A stretch of DNA of 64,000 nt from DASTEQ01 sp040905185 (GTDB taxonomy: Bacteria > Chloroflexota > Limnocylindria > QHBO01), in the NCBI GenBank assembly GCA_040905185.1, contig JBBDRZ010000001.1, positions 186,001 through 250,000 on the forward strand, read 5' to 3'. The notes below the pieces were generated by a model. It was not told the origin of the DNA and did no database searches. It saw only the letters and a program-made list of their open reading frames with translations. The position numbers and the translations under genes were made by a program. Every line of letters starts with the position of its first letter. Within the stretch, counting starts at the first letter, position 1. Below are positions 45,629 through 54,880 of this stretch, in pieces.

Positions 45629-48106
45629 GGCTGTCCGCCGCCCAGTCAGGCCCCAGAACCTCGTCGAGCACCGATTCGAACGGCGCTTCCCGCCCGGAAC
45701 GCTCCGCCTCCTCTACCTCCGATGGGGAAAGGTGAGCACGCGCGCCGCCGACATGCCGATCCTGGAGGTCCACCCAGAACTGCGTCGTGCCGGTGGTCCC
45801 GAGTTCGGCCTTTCGGGCGTTCGAGGCCGCTGCCAGCTGGACGGCGCGCCGGTGGTCGCCCTGGGCAGCGACGGACATGGCGACGCCCATGAGCTCTTCT
45901 GGACACATCGGCAACAGGTCCCATTGGACGGCATCGGCGAGCGCTCGGCGATACCGGACCTCGGCCTCGGGGTAGTCGCCGCCGATCAGCGCGCAGTCGG
46001 CGAAGTAATGCAGCCCCGAGTGTGCCCTTCGCCGGGCGCCATGGCGAGTACCGATCTCGTAGAGCTGCATCGCCATCGGCTCGGCCCGCCCGGTGTCTCC
46101 CGAAGCCACGAGCAGCTGGCACAGCCCGGCCATCGACTCGGCGATCTCCAGCTCGGGTGCACCGGCTCGCTCTCGGAGCGCAGGCTCTCCTCGAAGGCGA
46201 TCCGGGCCGCTTCCAGCTCGCCCAGCGCGACATGGCAGTAGCCCGCCATCTCCAGGGCCCTCGCCTCCTCGGGTCCGCCATCCACGTCGCGCCATAGCTC
46301 GAGAGCCTGGTTCAGGTAACCGAGTGCCTCACGATCCTCGCCGGTCATCCCAACAACCGTGCCGAGCTCGGTGAGGGCGCGCGCCCGAACGCGGTCGCGA
46401 TCGGGGTATCCGGCCAGCACGGCGATCAGCCGCTCTCGGGCCTCGATACCATGACCCCGTTGCAGCCAGTACTCGGCGACAGCAGAAGCGAGCTGCGCTG
46501 CGGCCTGCGGGCGGACCTCGGCTGCCCACTCGATGGCTGCCCGGAAGTTGTCGTGCTCAGGGTCCAGGACGGCGAACCAGTCGGACGCCGACGTGAGGTG
46601 CCCGTAGGCAGGCTCGGCCAGGGCCAGGTAGAAGGCCAGGTGCCGCTCGCGAACTGCCGACTCATCCGCCAGCTCCCCGAACCGCTCGGTCGCGTACTCC
46701 CGGACCGTCTCGAGCATCCAGAACCGATCATCGGTGTGCCGGATGAGGCTCTTGTCGACCAGCGACTGGAGGGTATCGAGATCCGCGGCCGCGACGTTCT
46801 CGGCGGCCTCGAGCCGGCAGCCGCCGGAGAAGACCGCTAGGCGCGCGAAGAGCCCTTGCTCGGCGGCGGTCAGCAGCTCGTACGACCACTCGATCGTCGC
46901 CCGTAACGTGCGCTGCCGCTCGGGAACATCCCGCGCTCCGCCGGTCAGGAGGGGAAGCCGTCGATCGATGCGGGCCAAGATTTGTGCAGCGTTGAGTGCC
47001 TTTACGCGGGCAGCAGCCAGCTCGATCGCCAATGGCAGATCATCCAGCCGGCGGCAAATCTGGGAGACCGCTTCGTCGGCAGCAAATTCAGGCACAACGG
47101 CTCGCGCCCGGGCAAGGAAGAGCGCGACGCCTTCCTCGTGGACCAGCGTCGACACCGCGTACTCCTGCTCGCCACTGATGTGGAGTGGCTCACGGCTGGT
47201 GACCAAGATCTTGAGCCGTGGACACGAGGTCAGGACAGCGCCGAGATCGGATGAAGCTTCGACGACCTGCTCGAAGTTGTCGAACAGGAGGAGCATGCGT
47301 TTACCGCCGATGAAGCTGGCCAGACTATCGTCGGCACCGATGGCCTGGCTCGCGGCAGGGACAACCAGCCCGGGGTCTCGGAGGGGAGCAAGCGGCACCC
47401 AGTAGACCCCATCGGGATACTCATCGCCCGCGAGGGCTGCGGCCTGCAGCGCGAGTCGGGTCTTGCCCGTCCCGCCGGCCCCGGTCAGGGTGAGCAGGCG
47501 CACATCGGGACGGGCGAGGAACGATCCCACGTCGCTCAATTCGCGCGCTCTGCCGAGGAACGCGGTCGAAGGAATGGGCAGGTTGGTGAGATACAAGGTT
47601 CTGAGTGGCGGGAACTCGCCCTCCCCGATCTGGAAGATCTTCTGAGGGGCGGAGAGGTCCTTGAGCCGATGCGGGCCGAGGTCACGAAACGTCGCGTCCA
47701 CCAGCGAGGCCGTCGCGGACGAGACGAGGACCTGTCCTCCATGCCCGGCGGCGGCGATCCGTGCCGCGCGGTGGACGTCCTCCCCCACGTAGCCCTCGGC
47801 GGACAGCAGCGGCGTCCCGGTGTGCAGGCCGATGCGGACGCGGATCGGCCCGCGGGCGAGCGCAGTGGTCATCGCGGCAGCGGCAGCCAGCGCACCCGGC
47901 GCGGTGGGGAACGCGAGGAAGAACGCGTCGCCCTGGGTGTCGACCTCCACCCCGCCATGGGCGGCCACCGCCTCCCGGATGAGGCGCCGATGCACCGCGA
48001 GGGCATCGGCAAACCTCTCCGGCCCCAGCTCGTGGAGGAGCCTCGTGGAGCCTTCGACATCGGTGAACAGGAACGTCACCGTGCCGGTCGGGAGATCGGT
48101 ACCCAT
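45618..48106 (-). pseudogene. cyclase-like/STAND ATPase/TPR protein (copy 2, frameshifted)
   Basis: A paralogue of the 826-residue protein with the same layout: cyclase-like domain (residues 1-165), STAND ATPase (GAGGTGKT, MLLLFDNFEQV), then TPR-like helices. The frame beginning at 48106 loses homology after ESLRSESEP near 46160 and stops at 45986. The TPR sequence continues in the -1 frame (ERAGAPELEIAESMAGL) down to 45618. Adding one base gives ~829 residues, the length of the paralogue. It may be a sequencing error, a young pseudogene or recoding. It shares one base with the toxin stop (TGATG) and overlaps copy 1 by 11 nt. Confidence 0.8.
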
Positions 48107-48411
48107 CAGCGGTTGCGCAACCAGCGCTCCAGCTCGGCGCGGTGCACGATTCCGAGCACCAGCACCACGTGATCTTCGGGGATGAGGTCATACATGATCC
48201 GGTAATCGCCGACGCGAAGCCGACGAAACCGGTCCTTCGTCCCCTGGATCGTCTTCACCGACTTGCCGCCCCGAGTGGGGCGGCGCGCGGCGGCGGCCAG
48301 GTTCTCGAGCGCGCTGCGAATCCTCTGACGTTCGACCTCGTCGAGCTTCGTAAACGCGCGCGCTGCAGCCGGGGCGAGCCGAACGTCGTACGGACGGTCA
48401 GCTGAGCTCAC
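48106..48411 (-). CDS. RelE/ParE-family toxin
   Basis: A 101-residue RelE-superfamily protein (YDVRLAPAAARAFTKL, then RRLRVGDYRIMYDL), which in RelE members cleaves mRNA in the ribosome. It overlaps its antitoxin gene by 14 nt and shares one base with the following STAND gene. The C-terminal VLVLGIVHRAELER is typical. Whether it is RelE-like (RNase) or ParE-like (gyrase) cannot be decided; the RVGDYRI core favours RelE. Confidence 0.88.
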   Translation of the reverse strand: MSSADRPYDVRLAPAAARAFTKLDEVERQRIRSALENLAAAARRPTRGGKSVKTIQGTKDRFRRLRVGDYRIMYDLIPEDHVVLVLGIVHRAELERWLRNR

Positions 48412-48634
48412 GGAGGCGGACCGTCCGGCCTTTGGCGTACGCCGCCCGCCCCTGACGGCGCATCCGGATGTACGCGTCCGCGTTGGCGAGGACCAGATCC
48501 TCAGCCTCGTCGATCGGGAGGAGGACGGCCGCCGGGCGACCGCGCCTGGTCACGACGTACGCCGTCCCGGCCTCGACATCTTCGATCACGGATGACGCCG
48601 AGGCCTTCAACGCCTTGATCCCAATCTCTGCCAT
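48398..48634 (-). CDS. Phd/YefM-family antitoxin
   Basis: A 78-residue antitoxin. The N-terminal half is the Phd DNA-binding fold (IKALKASASSVIEDVEAGTAYVVTRRGRPAAVLLPIDE); the basic C-terminal half should bind the toxin. It is the first gene of a run of five overlapping genes on the minus strand, so the autorepressor could control the whole operon. The operator is at 48650-48669. Confidence 0.88.
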   Translation of the reverse strand: MAEIGIKALKASASSVIEDVEAGTAYVVTRRGRPAAVLLPIDEAEDLVLANADAYIRMRRQGRAAYAKGRTVRLRELS

Positions 48635-48649
48635 GTCGCCTAGCTCAAA

Positions 48650-48673
48650 GTGACTACCTAGGTGACCACTATA
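48650..48673 (-). promoter_or_regulatory. antitoxin operon promoter and palindromic operator
   Basis: A perfect gapped palindrome GTG-N3-ACCTAGGT-N3-CAC spans 48650-48669. On the minus strand the -10-like TATAGT (48673-48668) overlaps its edge. The start codon is 15 nt further, preceded by a weak TAGGCGAC ribosome site. It fits the binding site of a Phd-type repressor. Confidence 0.6.
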
Positions 48674-51600
48674 TCAGGCAGCGCTGTCGGCCCGGAGCGC
48701 GACCAGGGCCTTCAGGACCGTCTCCACCGATTCGCGGCCACGGACCAGCGGGATGCGAATCTGATTGGAGCCGGCCACAGGACGGAAGCCGGCAACCGTC
48801 AAGGCACGGGTCACCACGGCGCGATCGTAGCGCCGCCACTTCAAGGTCAGCCGCCCCTCGTCGACGCGGACCTCGGAAACGCCGGCCGCCTCGGCGGCCA
48901 GGCGCACCGCGACCGCTCGGAACAGCCCCTCGACCTCGGGCGGAATCGGTCCGAATCGGTCCAGGAGGTGGGCGCGCAGCGCATCGGCATCCGAATCGGT
49001 CTTGACCTGGGCAAACCGCCGATACACCTCGAGCTTGGCGCCGGCGGCGCCCACGTACGCATCGGGCAGATAGGCCGACCCAGGCAGCTCCAGGCGCACC
49101 GCTGCCGGCTGCGGCGGCCGGATCCGGCCCCGGCGCAGGTCCACCGCCTCGGCCAGGAGTTGGGTGTACAGCTCGAACCCGACCGCCGCCATGTAGCCCG
49201 ACTGCTCGGGACCCAGGATGTTGCCCGCGCCGCGGATCTCGAGGTCGGACAGGGCGATCTGGTACCCGGCCCCCAGGTCCGAGGCGCTGAAGATGGCGTG
49301 CAGGCGGCGCCGCGCGACAAGCGACAGCGGATTCCCCCGCCGATGGAGAAGGTAGGCGTAGGCGCGGCGGTCTGATCGGCCCACCCGGCCGCGGAGCTGG
49401 TACAGCTGCGCCAGCCCGAACGTGTCGGCCCGGGAGATGAGCATGGTGTTGGCGTTCGGGATGTCGAGGCCTGACTCGATGATGGTGGTGCACACCAGGA
49501 CGTCGAACAGGCCCGCGTCGAAGTCGAGCATGACCCGCTCCAGCATGCTCTCCGGCATCTGGCCATGACCGATGGCCACCCGGGCACGGGGGACGAGGCG
49601 GCGGACGCGGGCCGTGGCCGCCTCGATGGTCTCGACCCGGTTGTGGACGTAGAACACCTGCCCGCCGCGGTCGATCTCGCGCAGGATCGCGTCCCGCACC
49701 AGCCCGTCGTCGTCCTCAGCGATGCGGGTCAGGATCGGCAGCCGGGCCTCGGGAGCGGTCTCGATGACCGACATGTCCCGAATCCCGACCAGCGACAGAT
49801 GCAGGGTGCGCGGGATGGGCGTGGCGGACAGGGTCAGCACGTCCACCTCGCGGCGGAGCTGCTTGATCTTCTCTTTCTGGGCCACCCCGAAGCGCTGCTC
49901 CTCGTCGACGACCAACAGCCCCAGGTCGGCGAAGCTGATGTCCTTGCTCAGGAGCCGATGAGTACCGATGACCACGTCCACGGTTCCGACCGCCAGCTCG
50001 ACCACGATCCGTTGCTGGTCAGCCTTAGAGACGAAACGGCTGAGCATCTCCACCTTCAGCGGGAAGGCGTCGAGGCGGCGCCTGAAGGTCAGCAGGTGCT
50101 GCTGCGCCAGAACGGTGGTGGGGACCAGCACGGCCGCCTGGCGGCCGGCTTCCACGACCCGGAAAGCGGCCCGCAGCGCGACCTCGGTCTTGCCATACCC
50201 CACGTCCCCGCACACCAGGCGGTCCATCGGGCGGCGGCGGGCCATGTCGGCGGCGACTTCCTCGATGGTCCGCTCCTGGTCGGGCGTCTCGGTGTACGGG
50301 AAGGACTCCTCCAGCTCCCGCTGCCAGGTCGAGTCCGATGGGTAGGCGAAGCCGGCAGCCTGCTCGCGGGCGGCGTACAGCTCCAGTAGGTCATCGGCCA
50401 GGTCGATCACCGCGCGGCGCACGCGGCGGGTGGTGTTTGCCCACTCGCGCCCGCTCAGGCGGCTGAGGCCCGGGGCGGGCGTTCCCGAGTAGCGGGTGAT
50501 GCGGCCCACCTGGTCGGCGGGCAAGAAGATCTTGTCGGCGCCGGCGAAGTCCAGCTGGAGGTACTCGCGTATGGCGTCCCCGTAGGCTCGCTGCGTCATG
50601 CCCACGTAGCGGGCGATGCCGTGGTCCACGTGGACCACCAGCTCCCCGGGCTCCAGGCGCCCGATCAGGTCTCGCGTGACGACCCGCTTGCTCGTGAGCA
50701 GGCGCCGGACGCGGGTGGCCCCGAACAGCTCCCGGTCAGAGAGGAGGAGCAGGTCCGACGGGGCGTGGCTCACGCCATTGGCGGTCGAGCCATGGACGAC
50801 CGCGATCGACCTCGGTGGAGGTGCTGCCTCTAGGTGGTCGACGGGCCCGATGAGGCCGGGCGCATCGGCCAGCAGCTCCACCAGGCGGCTGGCCTGGTCG
50901 GTTGCGACCACAACGCGCCTCCCCGCAGCCGCCAGCTCACGCAGCCACTCCCCCATCCGTTCCGCCCGCACGGGGAGTGCGGGCGCGGCGCCAAATCCGA
51001 TCTCGGAGGCGTCGCCCCCTTCCTCGAGCCGCTCCGGTGCCCGGGCGGCCAACGCGTCCAATGTGGCGACCGCCTGGTACGGAAGCGGCCAGTCCGGAGG
51101 CAGCTCGCCGCCCTCGACCAGCTGGGCGCGACGGCCGGCGGCCCACTGGTCGGCGTCCATGACGTGGGCTCGGAGCTGATCGACATCGGTGAGCACCAGG
51201 TGGGCGTCCGCCGGCAGGTGGTCGGCGGTGGGGCCGGCGGTCAAGTGGGTGATCCAGGTCTCGGCCGCCTCGCCCAAATCGCCGGCTTCCAGCCGCGCCA
51301 GGTCGGCCTGGAGCGTGTCGCTGAGGACCGATGGATGACCGACCTGCTTGGATAGCGCCGCCGCCAGAGCATCCGAGTCCGGGATGGCGAACTCCCCGGC
51401 GGGAAGCAGGAGGATCTCCTTGCGCCGCGATCGACTGGCTTGGGTCGTGGGCTCGAAGACGCGAATGGCGTCGATCTCATCCCCGAACTGCTCGATGCGA
51501 ATGGGGTCTGGCTCGCCTGGCGGCCACAGGTCGATGAGCCCGCCGCGGACCGCCAGCTCGCCGATCCCCGTCACCTCGGGCGTGGGGTCGTAGCCGGCGG

Positions 51601-52063
51601 CCATCAGCCCGCTGACCAGCTCGCGCTGCGGGACCTTGTCCCCGACCCGTAATCGGCGCTGCGCGCCGCGGAGATGTTCCACCGACCGTGTCCGTTGCCA
51701 CAGCGCGGCCAGCGGCGCGACGACCACGAGGCGCGTCTCCGGCTCCGCCAACCGAGACAGCACCTCCAGCCGGCCGGCGGACTCATCGCGCTCGGGGAGC
51801 GCACGCTCCAGCGGCAGCGCGCCCCGCTCCGGCAGGACTGCCACGCTGCCCTCGTTCAGCCACGCGCCGAGATCATCGGCCAGCCGGTGGGCCTGCTCAT
51901 CGGTCTCGACCACCACTACCAGCGGAGTCGCCGGCGCCAGCGCCCGGCGGCGGGCCGCCAGGTGGGCAGCGCGCGCGGCGGCCGGGACGCGAAAGCTCCC
52001 CGGCGTTGGGGGCGGCGCACCCAGCAGCTCGAGCAGCGGCCCCAGCCGCGGGCCGCGGGTCAC
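48674..52063 (-). CDS. mfd: transcription-repair coupling factor
   Basis: Removes RNA polymerase stalled at DNA lesions and recruits UvrA. It has 1129 residues: a UvrB-like N-terminal part (residues ~1-330), an RNA-polymerase-interacting CarD-like domain (GELVVHVDHGIARYVGM), then the translocase with Walker A CGDVGYGKTE, VVDEEQRFGV, LSATPIPRTL, CTTIIESGLDIP and QLRGRVGRSDRRAYAYL, and a C-terminal TRCF domain. The GTG at 52063 overlaps the pth stop by 4 nt. The open frame continues through pth, but that is the frameshifted pth gene. Confidence 0.95.
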   Translation of the reverse strand: MTRGPRLGPLLELLGAPPPTPGSFRVPAAARAAHLAARRRALAPATPLVVVVETDEQAHRLADDLGAWLNEGSVAVLPERGALPLERALPERDESAGRLEVLSRLAEPETRLVVVAPLAALWQRTRSVEHLRGAQRRLRVGDKVPQRELVSGLMAAGYDPTPEVTGIGELAVRGGLIDLWPPGEPDPIRIEQFGDEIDAIRVFEPTTQASRSRRKEILLLPAGEFAIPDSDALAAALSKQVGHPSVLSDTLQADLARLEAGDLGEAAETWITHLTAGPTADHLPADAHLVLTDVDQLRAHVMDADQWAAGRRAQLVEGGELPPDWPLPYQAVATLDALAARAPERLEEGGDASEIGFGAAPALPVRAERMGEWLRELAAAGRRVVVATDQASRLVELLADAPGLIGPVDHLEAAPPPRSIAVVHGSTANGVSHAPSDLLLLSDRELFGATRVRRLLTSKRVVTRDLIGRLEPGELVVHVDHGIARYVGMTQRAYGDAIREYLQLDFAGADKIFLPADQVGRITRYSGTPAPGLSRLSGREWANTTRRVRRAVIDLADDLLELYAAREQAAGFAYPSDSTWQRELEESFPYTETPDQERTIEEVAADMARRRPMDRLVCGDVGYGKTEVALRAAFRVVEAGRQAAVLVPTTVLAQQHLLTFRRRLDAFPLKVEMLSRFVSKADQQRIVVELAVGTVDVVIGTHRLLSKDISFADLGLLVVDEEQRFGVAQKEKIKQLRREVDVLTLSATPIPRTLHLSLVGIRDMSVIETAPEARLPILTRIAEDDDGLVRDAILREIDRGGQVFYVHNRVETIEAATARVRRLVPRARVAIGHGQMPESMLERVMLDFDAGLFDVLVCTTIIESGLDIPNANTMLISRADTFGLAQLYQLRGRVGRSDRRAYAYLLHRRGNPLSLVARRRLHAIFSASDLGAGYQIALSDLEIRGAGNILGPEQSGYMAAVGFELYTQLLAEAVDLRRGRIRPPQPAAVRLELPGSAYLPDAYVGAAGAKLEVYRRFAQVKTDSDADALRAHLLDRFGPIPPEVEGLFRAVAVRLAAEAAGVSEVRVDEGRLTLKWRRYDRAVVTRALTVAGFRPVAGSNQIRIPLVRGRESVETVLKALVALRADSAA

Positions 52064-52660
52064 GGGTCGGGGGGTGGCCCCAGGTCGAGGCCGTTGAACG
52101 CGTTCATCGCCGCCTCGGTGCCCTCCGCCAGCCAGCGCTCCACGGCGTCGGCAGCGGTTGCGATCGCCTCGTCGGCCAGCTCCTCCTCGTCTCGGCTGAA
52201 GGTGGACAGGACGTGGTCCACCGTCTCCCCATTCCGCCCGATCCCGACTCGCAACCGCGTGAACTGGTCGGTCCCGAGCGCCTCGATGATGTCCCGCAGG
52301 CCGTTGTGGCCACCCGCCGAGCCGCCCCGTCGCAGCCGGATCTTCCCCAGCGGCAGGTCGACGTCGTCGGCCACCACCAGCAGGTCGGCCTCCGGATCGG
52401 CGTTCACGTTGCGGACCGGGGGGGGGGGCCGCGGCGCGCAGCGGCGCGCCGGATCGGTTCATGAAGCGCAACGGCTTGACCAGCAGCACCGGGCCCACCG
52501 GTTCGTCGCGCACCACCTCGACCGTGGCCGCGCCGTCGCGGGCGCGACCCTTGCTCACCTCCCACCGATCGGCGAGCAGGTCGACCACCCGGTACCCGAC
52601 GTTGTGACGCGTCAGCCGGTACCGATCGCCTGGATTGCCGAGCCCGCACACGACCTTCAT
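52060..52660 (-). pseudogene. pth: peptidyl-tRNA hydrolase, frameshifted at a G11 run
   Basis: Frees tRNA from abortive peptidyl-tRNA. The N-terminal half (VVCGLGNPGDRYRLTRHNVGY, then KPLRFMNRSG) and the C-terminal half (LLVVADDVDLPLGKIRLR, then GGSAGGHNGLRDI) lie in different frames. They meet at a run of 11 G (52418-52428 on the plus strand). Removing one base would give ~199 residues, the normal family length. Because Pth is normally essential, a homopolymer error is the most likely cause. ATG 52660 has TACCAT 10 nt upstream. It is coupled to mfd. Confidence 0.88.
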
Positions 52661-52701
52661 GGCCGGCCCGATGGTAGCCGTCAGCGGCGGACCCGCCCGG
52701 G

Positions 52702-52713
52702 TAGCATCGGCGC
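52702..52713 (+). promoter_or_regulatory. -10-like box, probable leaderless start of the FAD oxidase
   Basis: TAGCAT (52702-52707) lies exactly 6 nt before GTG 52714, with no Shine-Dalgarno. The divergent pth gene starts at 52660. Confidence 0.45.
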
Positions 52714-53820
52714 GTGGGACGCGAGCGGGTGGCGGTCATCGGGGGCGGGATCGTGGGCTGCGCCGCGGCCGCCCTGCTGACCGAGGCAGGACGATCGGTC
52801 ACCCTGATCGAGGCCACTGCCATCGCCGCCGGGGCCTCGGGCCGAAACTCGGGGTCCATCCAGCATCCGTTCGACCCGGTGTTGCTCCCGCTCCATATCG
52901 AGTCCCTGACCACGTACCGGCACCTGGCGGCCTCCGATCTGGATTTCGCATTTCCCGCGCACCCGGTCGGCATCCTGCTCCTGACCGATGACCACGCCGC
53001 CGCCCGATCCCGGGCGGCGGAGCTGCGGACCGTCTTCCCCGAGCTGGCAGCCGAGGCGCTGGACCCCGACGCCGTCGCCGCAGCGGAGCCGGCGCTGTCC
53101 CGAGGCTGGTCCGCCGTCCGGCTCGAGACCGGCTACCCGGCAACCGCGGATGGGGCTACGCGCGCCCTGGCGGCCCGCGCGGTCCGGGCCGGGGTCACGC
53201 TGCGGATCGGTCGCGCTGCCCAGCCCTGGATTGAGGATGGAACGGTCCGGGGCGTGGCGCTGGACGACGGGGAGCATCTTTCCGCCGCCCAGGTTCTGCT
53301 GGCCGGCGGCCCGTGGACACCCGAGATCCTCGGGGCGGAGCCGCCGTGGCCGCCCATCACCCGAACGTGGGGGGTCACCGTCCAGGTGGAATTGGCCGAC
53401 CCGCCCCGCCACGTCCTGGAGGAGGGCGTTGTCCATACCGTCAACGTTCCGAGCGGGCAGGCGGGCAGCCTGTTCAGCCTGATCGCGCTTGGCGGGGTGG
53501 CCACGGTGGGATCCACCTTCCTGGCCGATCAGCCGGATCCCGAAGCGCTTGCCCTGGTGCTTGTCCAGCACGGCGGCGAGTTCGTGCCTGCCCTCGCCGA
53601 CGCCCCCATCATCCGCATCCGGATGTGCGCCCGACCCCAGTCAGTTGACGGGCGCCCCTTCATCGGTCCGGTGGCCGGCGTGGAAGGGCTGTTCGTCTGC
53701 GCGGGCCACGGCCCGTGGGGCATCTCCACCGGTCCGGGCAGCGCCGCCCTGGTGGTGGACCAGATGCTGGGCCGCGCGGATCGGATCCCGGCCGCGCTGC
53801 GCGCGGACCGCCCGTTCTGA
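52714..53820 (+). CDS. FAD-dependent oxidoreductase of the DAO family
   Basis: A 368-residue D-amino-acid-oxidase/sarcosine-oxidase-like flavoprotein. N-terminal dinucleotide fold VAVIGGGIVGCAAAALLTE, the conserved GASGRNSGSI behind it, and a C-terminal RPQSVDGRPFIGPVAGVEG with HGPWGISTGPGSA that closes the FAD site. The substrate is probably an amine or amino acid but cannot be stated. It starts with GTG. It is divergent from pth and convergent with ybeY, without operon partners. Confidence 0.85.
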   Translation: MGRERVAVIGGGIVGCAAAALLTEAGRSVTLIEATAIAAGASGRNSGSIQHPFDPVLLPLHIESLTTYRHLAASDLDFAFPAHPVGILLLTDDHAAARSRAAELRTVFPELAAEALDPDAVAAAEPALSRGWSAVRLETGYPATADGATRALAARAVRAGVTLRIGRAAQPWIEDGTVRGVALDDGEHLSAAQVLLAGGPWTPEILGAEPPWPPITRTWGVTVQVELADPPRHVLEEGVVHTVNVPSGQAGSLFSLIALGGVATVGSTFLADQPDPEALALVLVQHGGEFVPALADAPIIRIRMCARPQSVDGRPFIGPVAGVEGLFVCAGHGPWGISTGPGSAALVVDQMLGRADRIPAALRADRPF

Positions 53821-54054
53821 TGCCCGGTCTGATGCCCGATCAGATGATCAATGTCACCAAATGACGCACCACAACGACCTTAGGCGAGCCAATCGGCTCG
53901 GTGACCACTACAGCTCCCCAGTTCTGAGCACGGCCGGGACCTGAGAAGGCCGCCGGGAAATGGGTTGGCGCGCCTAGGGTCTGTGTCAGTGCACATCTGG
54001 CAATTTCGGGGCGTCGTGGAAACAGCCCTCCCGGCCGCGGAGCGACCGCCTGGT
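53821..54054. other. intergenic region between the FAD oxidase and ybeY
   Basis: A 234-bp convergent gap. It holds a 6-bp hairpin CGAGCC-AATC-GGCTCG (53885-53900), too short of T residues to call a terminator, and a word TGCACATCTGGC (53993-54004) that also occurs at 39384-39395. No open frame with coding character is visible. Confidence 0.4.
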
Positions 54055-54657
54055 CTAGTAGCCCGCCCCCACCGCGTGGCCGGCGCGGTCGAACAGCGAA
54101 CCGGGCTTCCAGGCCACGTCCCGGAAATGGCGGTGCAGGATGGTCAGGACGCGGTGCTCGAGCTCGCGCATGGCCGTTTCGCCCTCGGGATCGTCATGGT
54201 CGTGACCGATGAGGTGCAAGGTGCCGTGGATGGCCAGCAGGGCCACCTCCTCCGGCACGCTCCAGTCACCCTCGGCCGCCTGGCGCACTGCCTGGTCGAG
54301 GTCGATGACGACGTCGCCCAGCATCAGCGGGCCCCGGGCCGCGAGCCGGCCGTCTGGCCGGCCGTCCTCGTCGGCCAGGTGGGAGCGGCCGTTCTCGACG
54401 GTCCATTCGTGCAATGGAAACGCCAGCACGTCGGTGGGCCCGCGCTCGCTCATGTGGTCGAAGTTCAGCCGGGTCATCTCCACGTCGCCGCACAGGGTCA
54501 GCTCCACCTCGGCCGCCCGGGTCCCGAGCGCCGCGCGCATGGTTTCAGCGGCGGCCGCGGTGATCACCTCGAGGGCGGTGTCCCTGGCCAGCGGCTCGAC
54601 GGCCTCGGCCAACCGGCTGCGACCGACCTTGTCGTGGAGGGTGACCCTGGGTTCCAT
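54055..54657 (-). CDS. ybeY: endoribonuclease YbeY (rRNA maturation factor)
   Basis: A zinc metalloprotein needed for 16S rRNA 3'-end processing and ribosome quality control. The metal motif H-x3-H-x5-H appears as AIHGTLHLIGHDHD. RLNFDHMSERGPTDVLAFP lies upstream as in the family. Length is ~200 aa from ATG 54657, longer than typical, with a C-terminal extension; an ATG at 54666 is also possible. It follows pgpH, as in many Gram-positive-type genomes. Confidence 0.92.
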   Translation of the reverse strand: MEPRVTLHDKVGRSRLAEAVEPLARDTALEVITAAAAETMRAALGTRAAEVELTLCGDVEMTRLNFDHMSERGPTDVLAFPLHEWTVENGRSHLADEDGRPDGRLAARGPLMLGDVVIDLDQAVRQAAEGDWSVPEEVALLAIHGTLHLIGHDHDDPEGETAMRELEHRVLTILHRHFRDVAWKPGSLFDRAGHAVGAGY

Positions 54658-54880
54658 CCTGACCATCCTAGGCCAGGGAAGCAGCACGCTCAAGGATCGC
54701 GGCGTGGTGGGAACGGTCAGATGTGCCCGCTGTTGGTACCTATCGGCCAACCCGAAGCGCCAGATCAGCGTCCTGGGGTTCGGCGGCGAAATGGGTCACC
54801 ATCGGTCACGCATCGGCCAGGGACTCGGCCGATCTTGGCCGATATGGGTCACGGATGATCACAGGCGCCCGCGAAGCGCT
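54658..54880. repeat. intergenic region with TATCGGCCA-type motifs
   Basis: The 223-bp gap between pgpH and ybeY contains TATCGGCCA at 54741-54749, CATCGGCCA at 54811-54819 and the inverted TGGCCGATA at 54836-54844. It also has CAGATGTGC just left of the first and repeated GGGTCAC/GGTCAC words. The same cores lie around 39240-39390. Long for a gap inside an otherwise tight operon; it could hold the ybeY promoter. Confidence 0.5.

Noticed and set aside
48674..52660. 1328-residue Pth-Mfd fusion protein
   Set aside because: The apparent fusion is created by the pth frameshift at the G11 run; the true Mfd start is the GTG at 52063 overlapping the pth stop.
53885..53900. Rho-independent terminator after the FAD oxidase
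   Set aside because: The stem is only 6 bp and no T tract follows.
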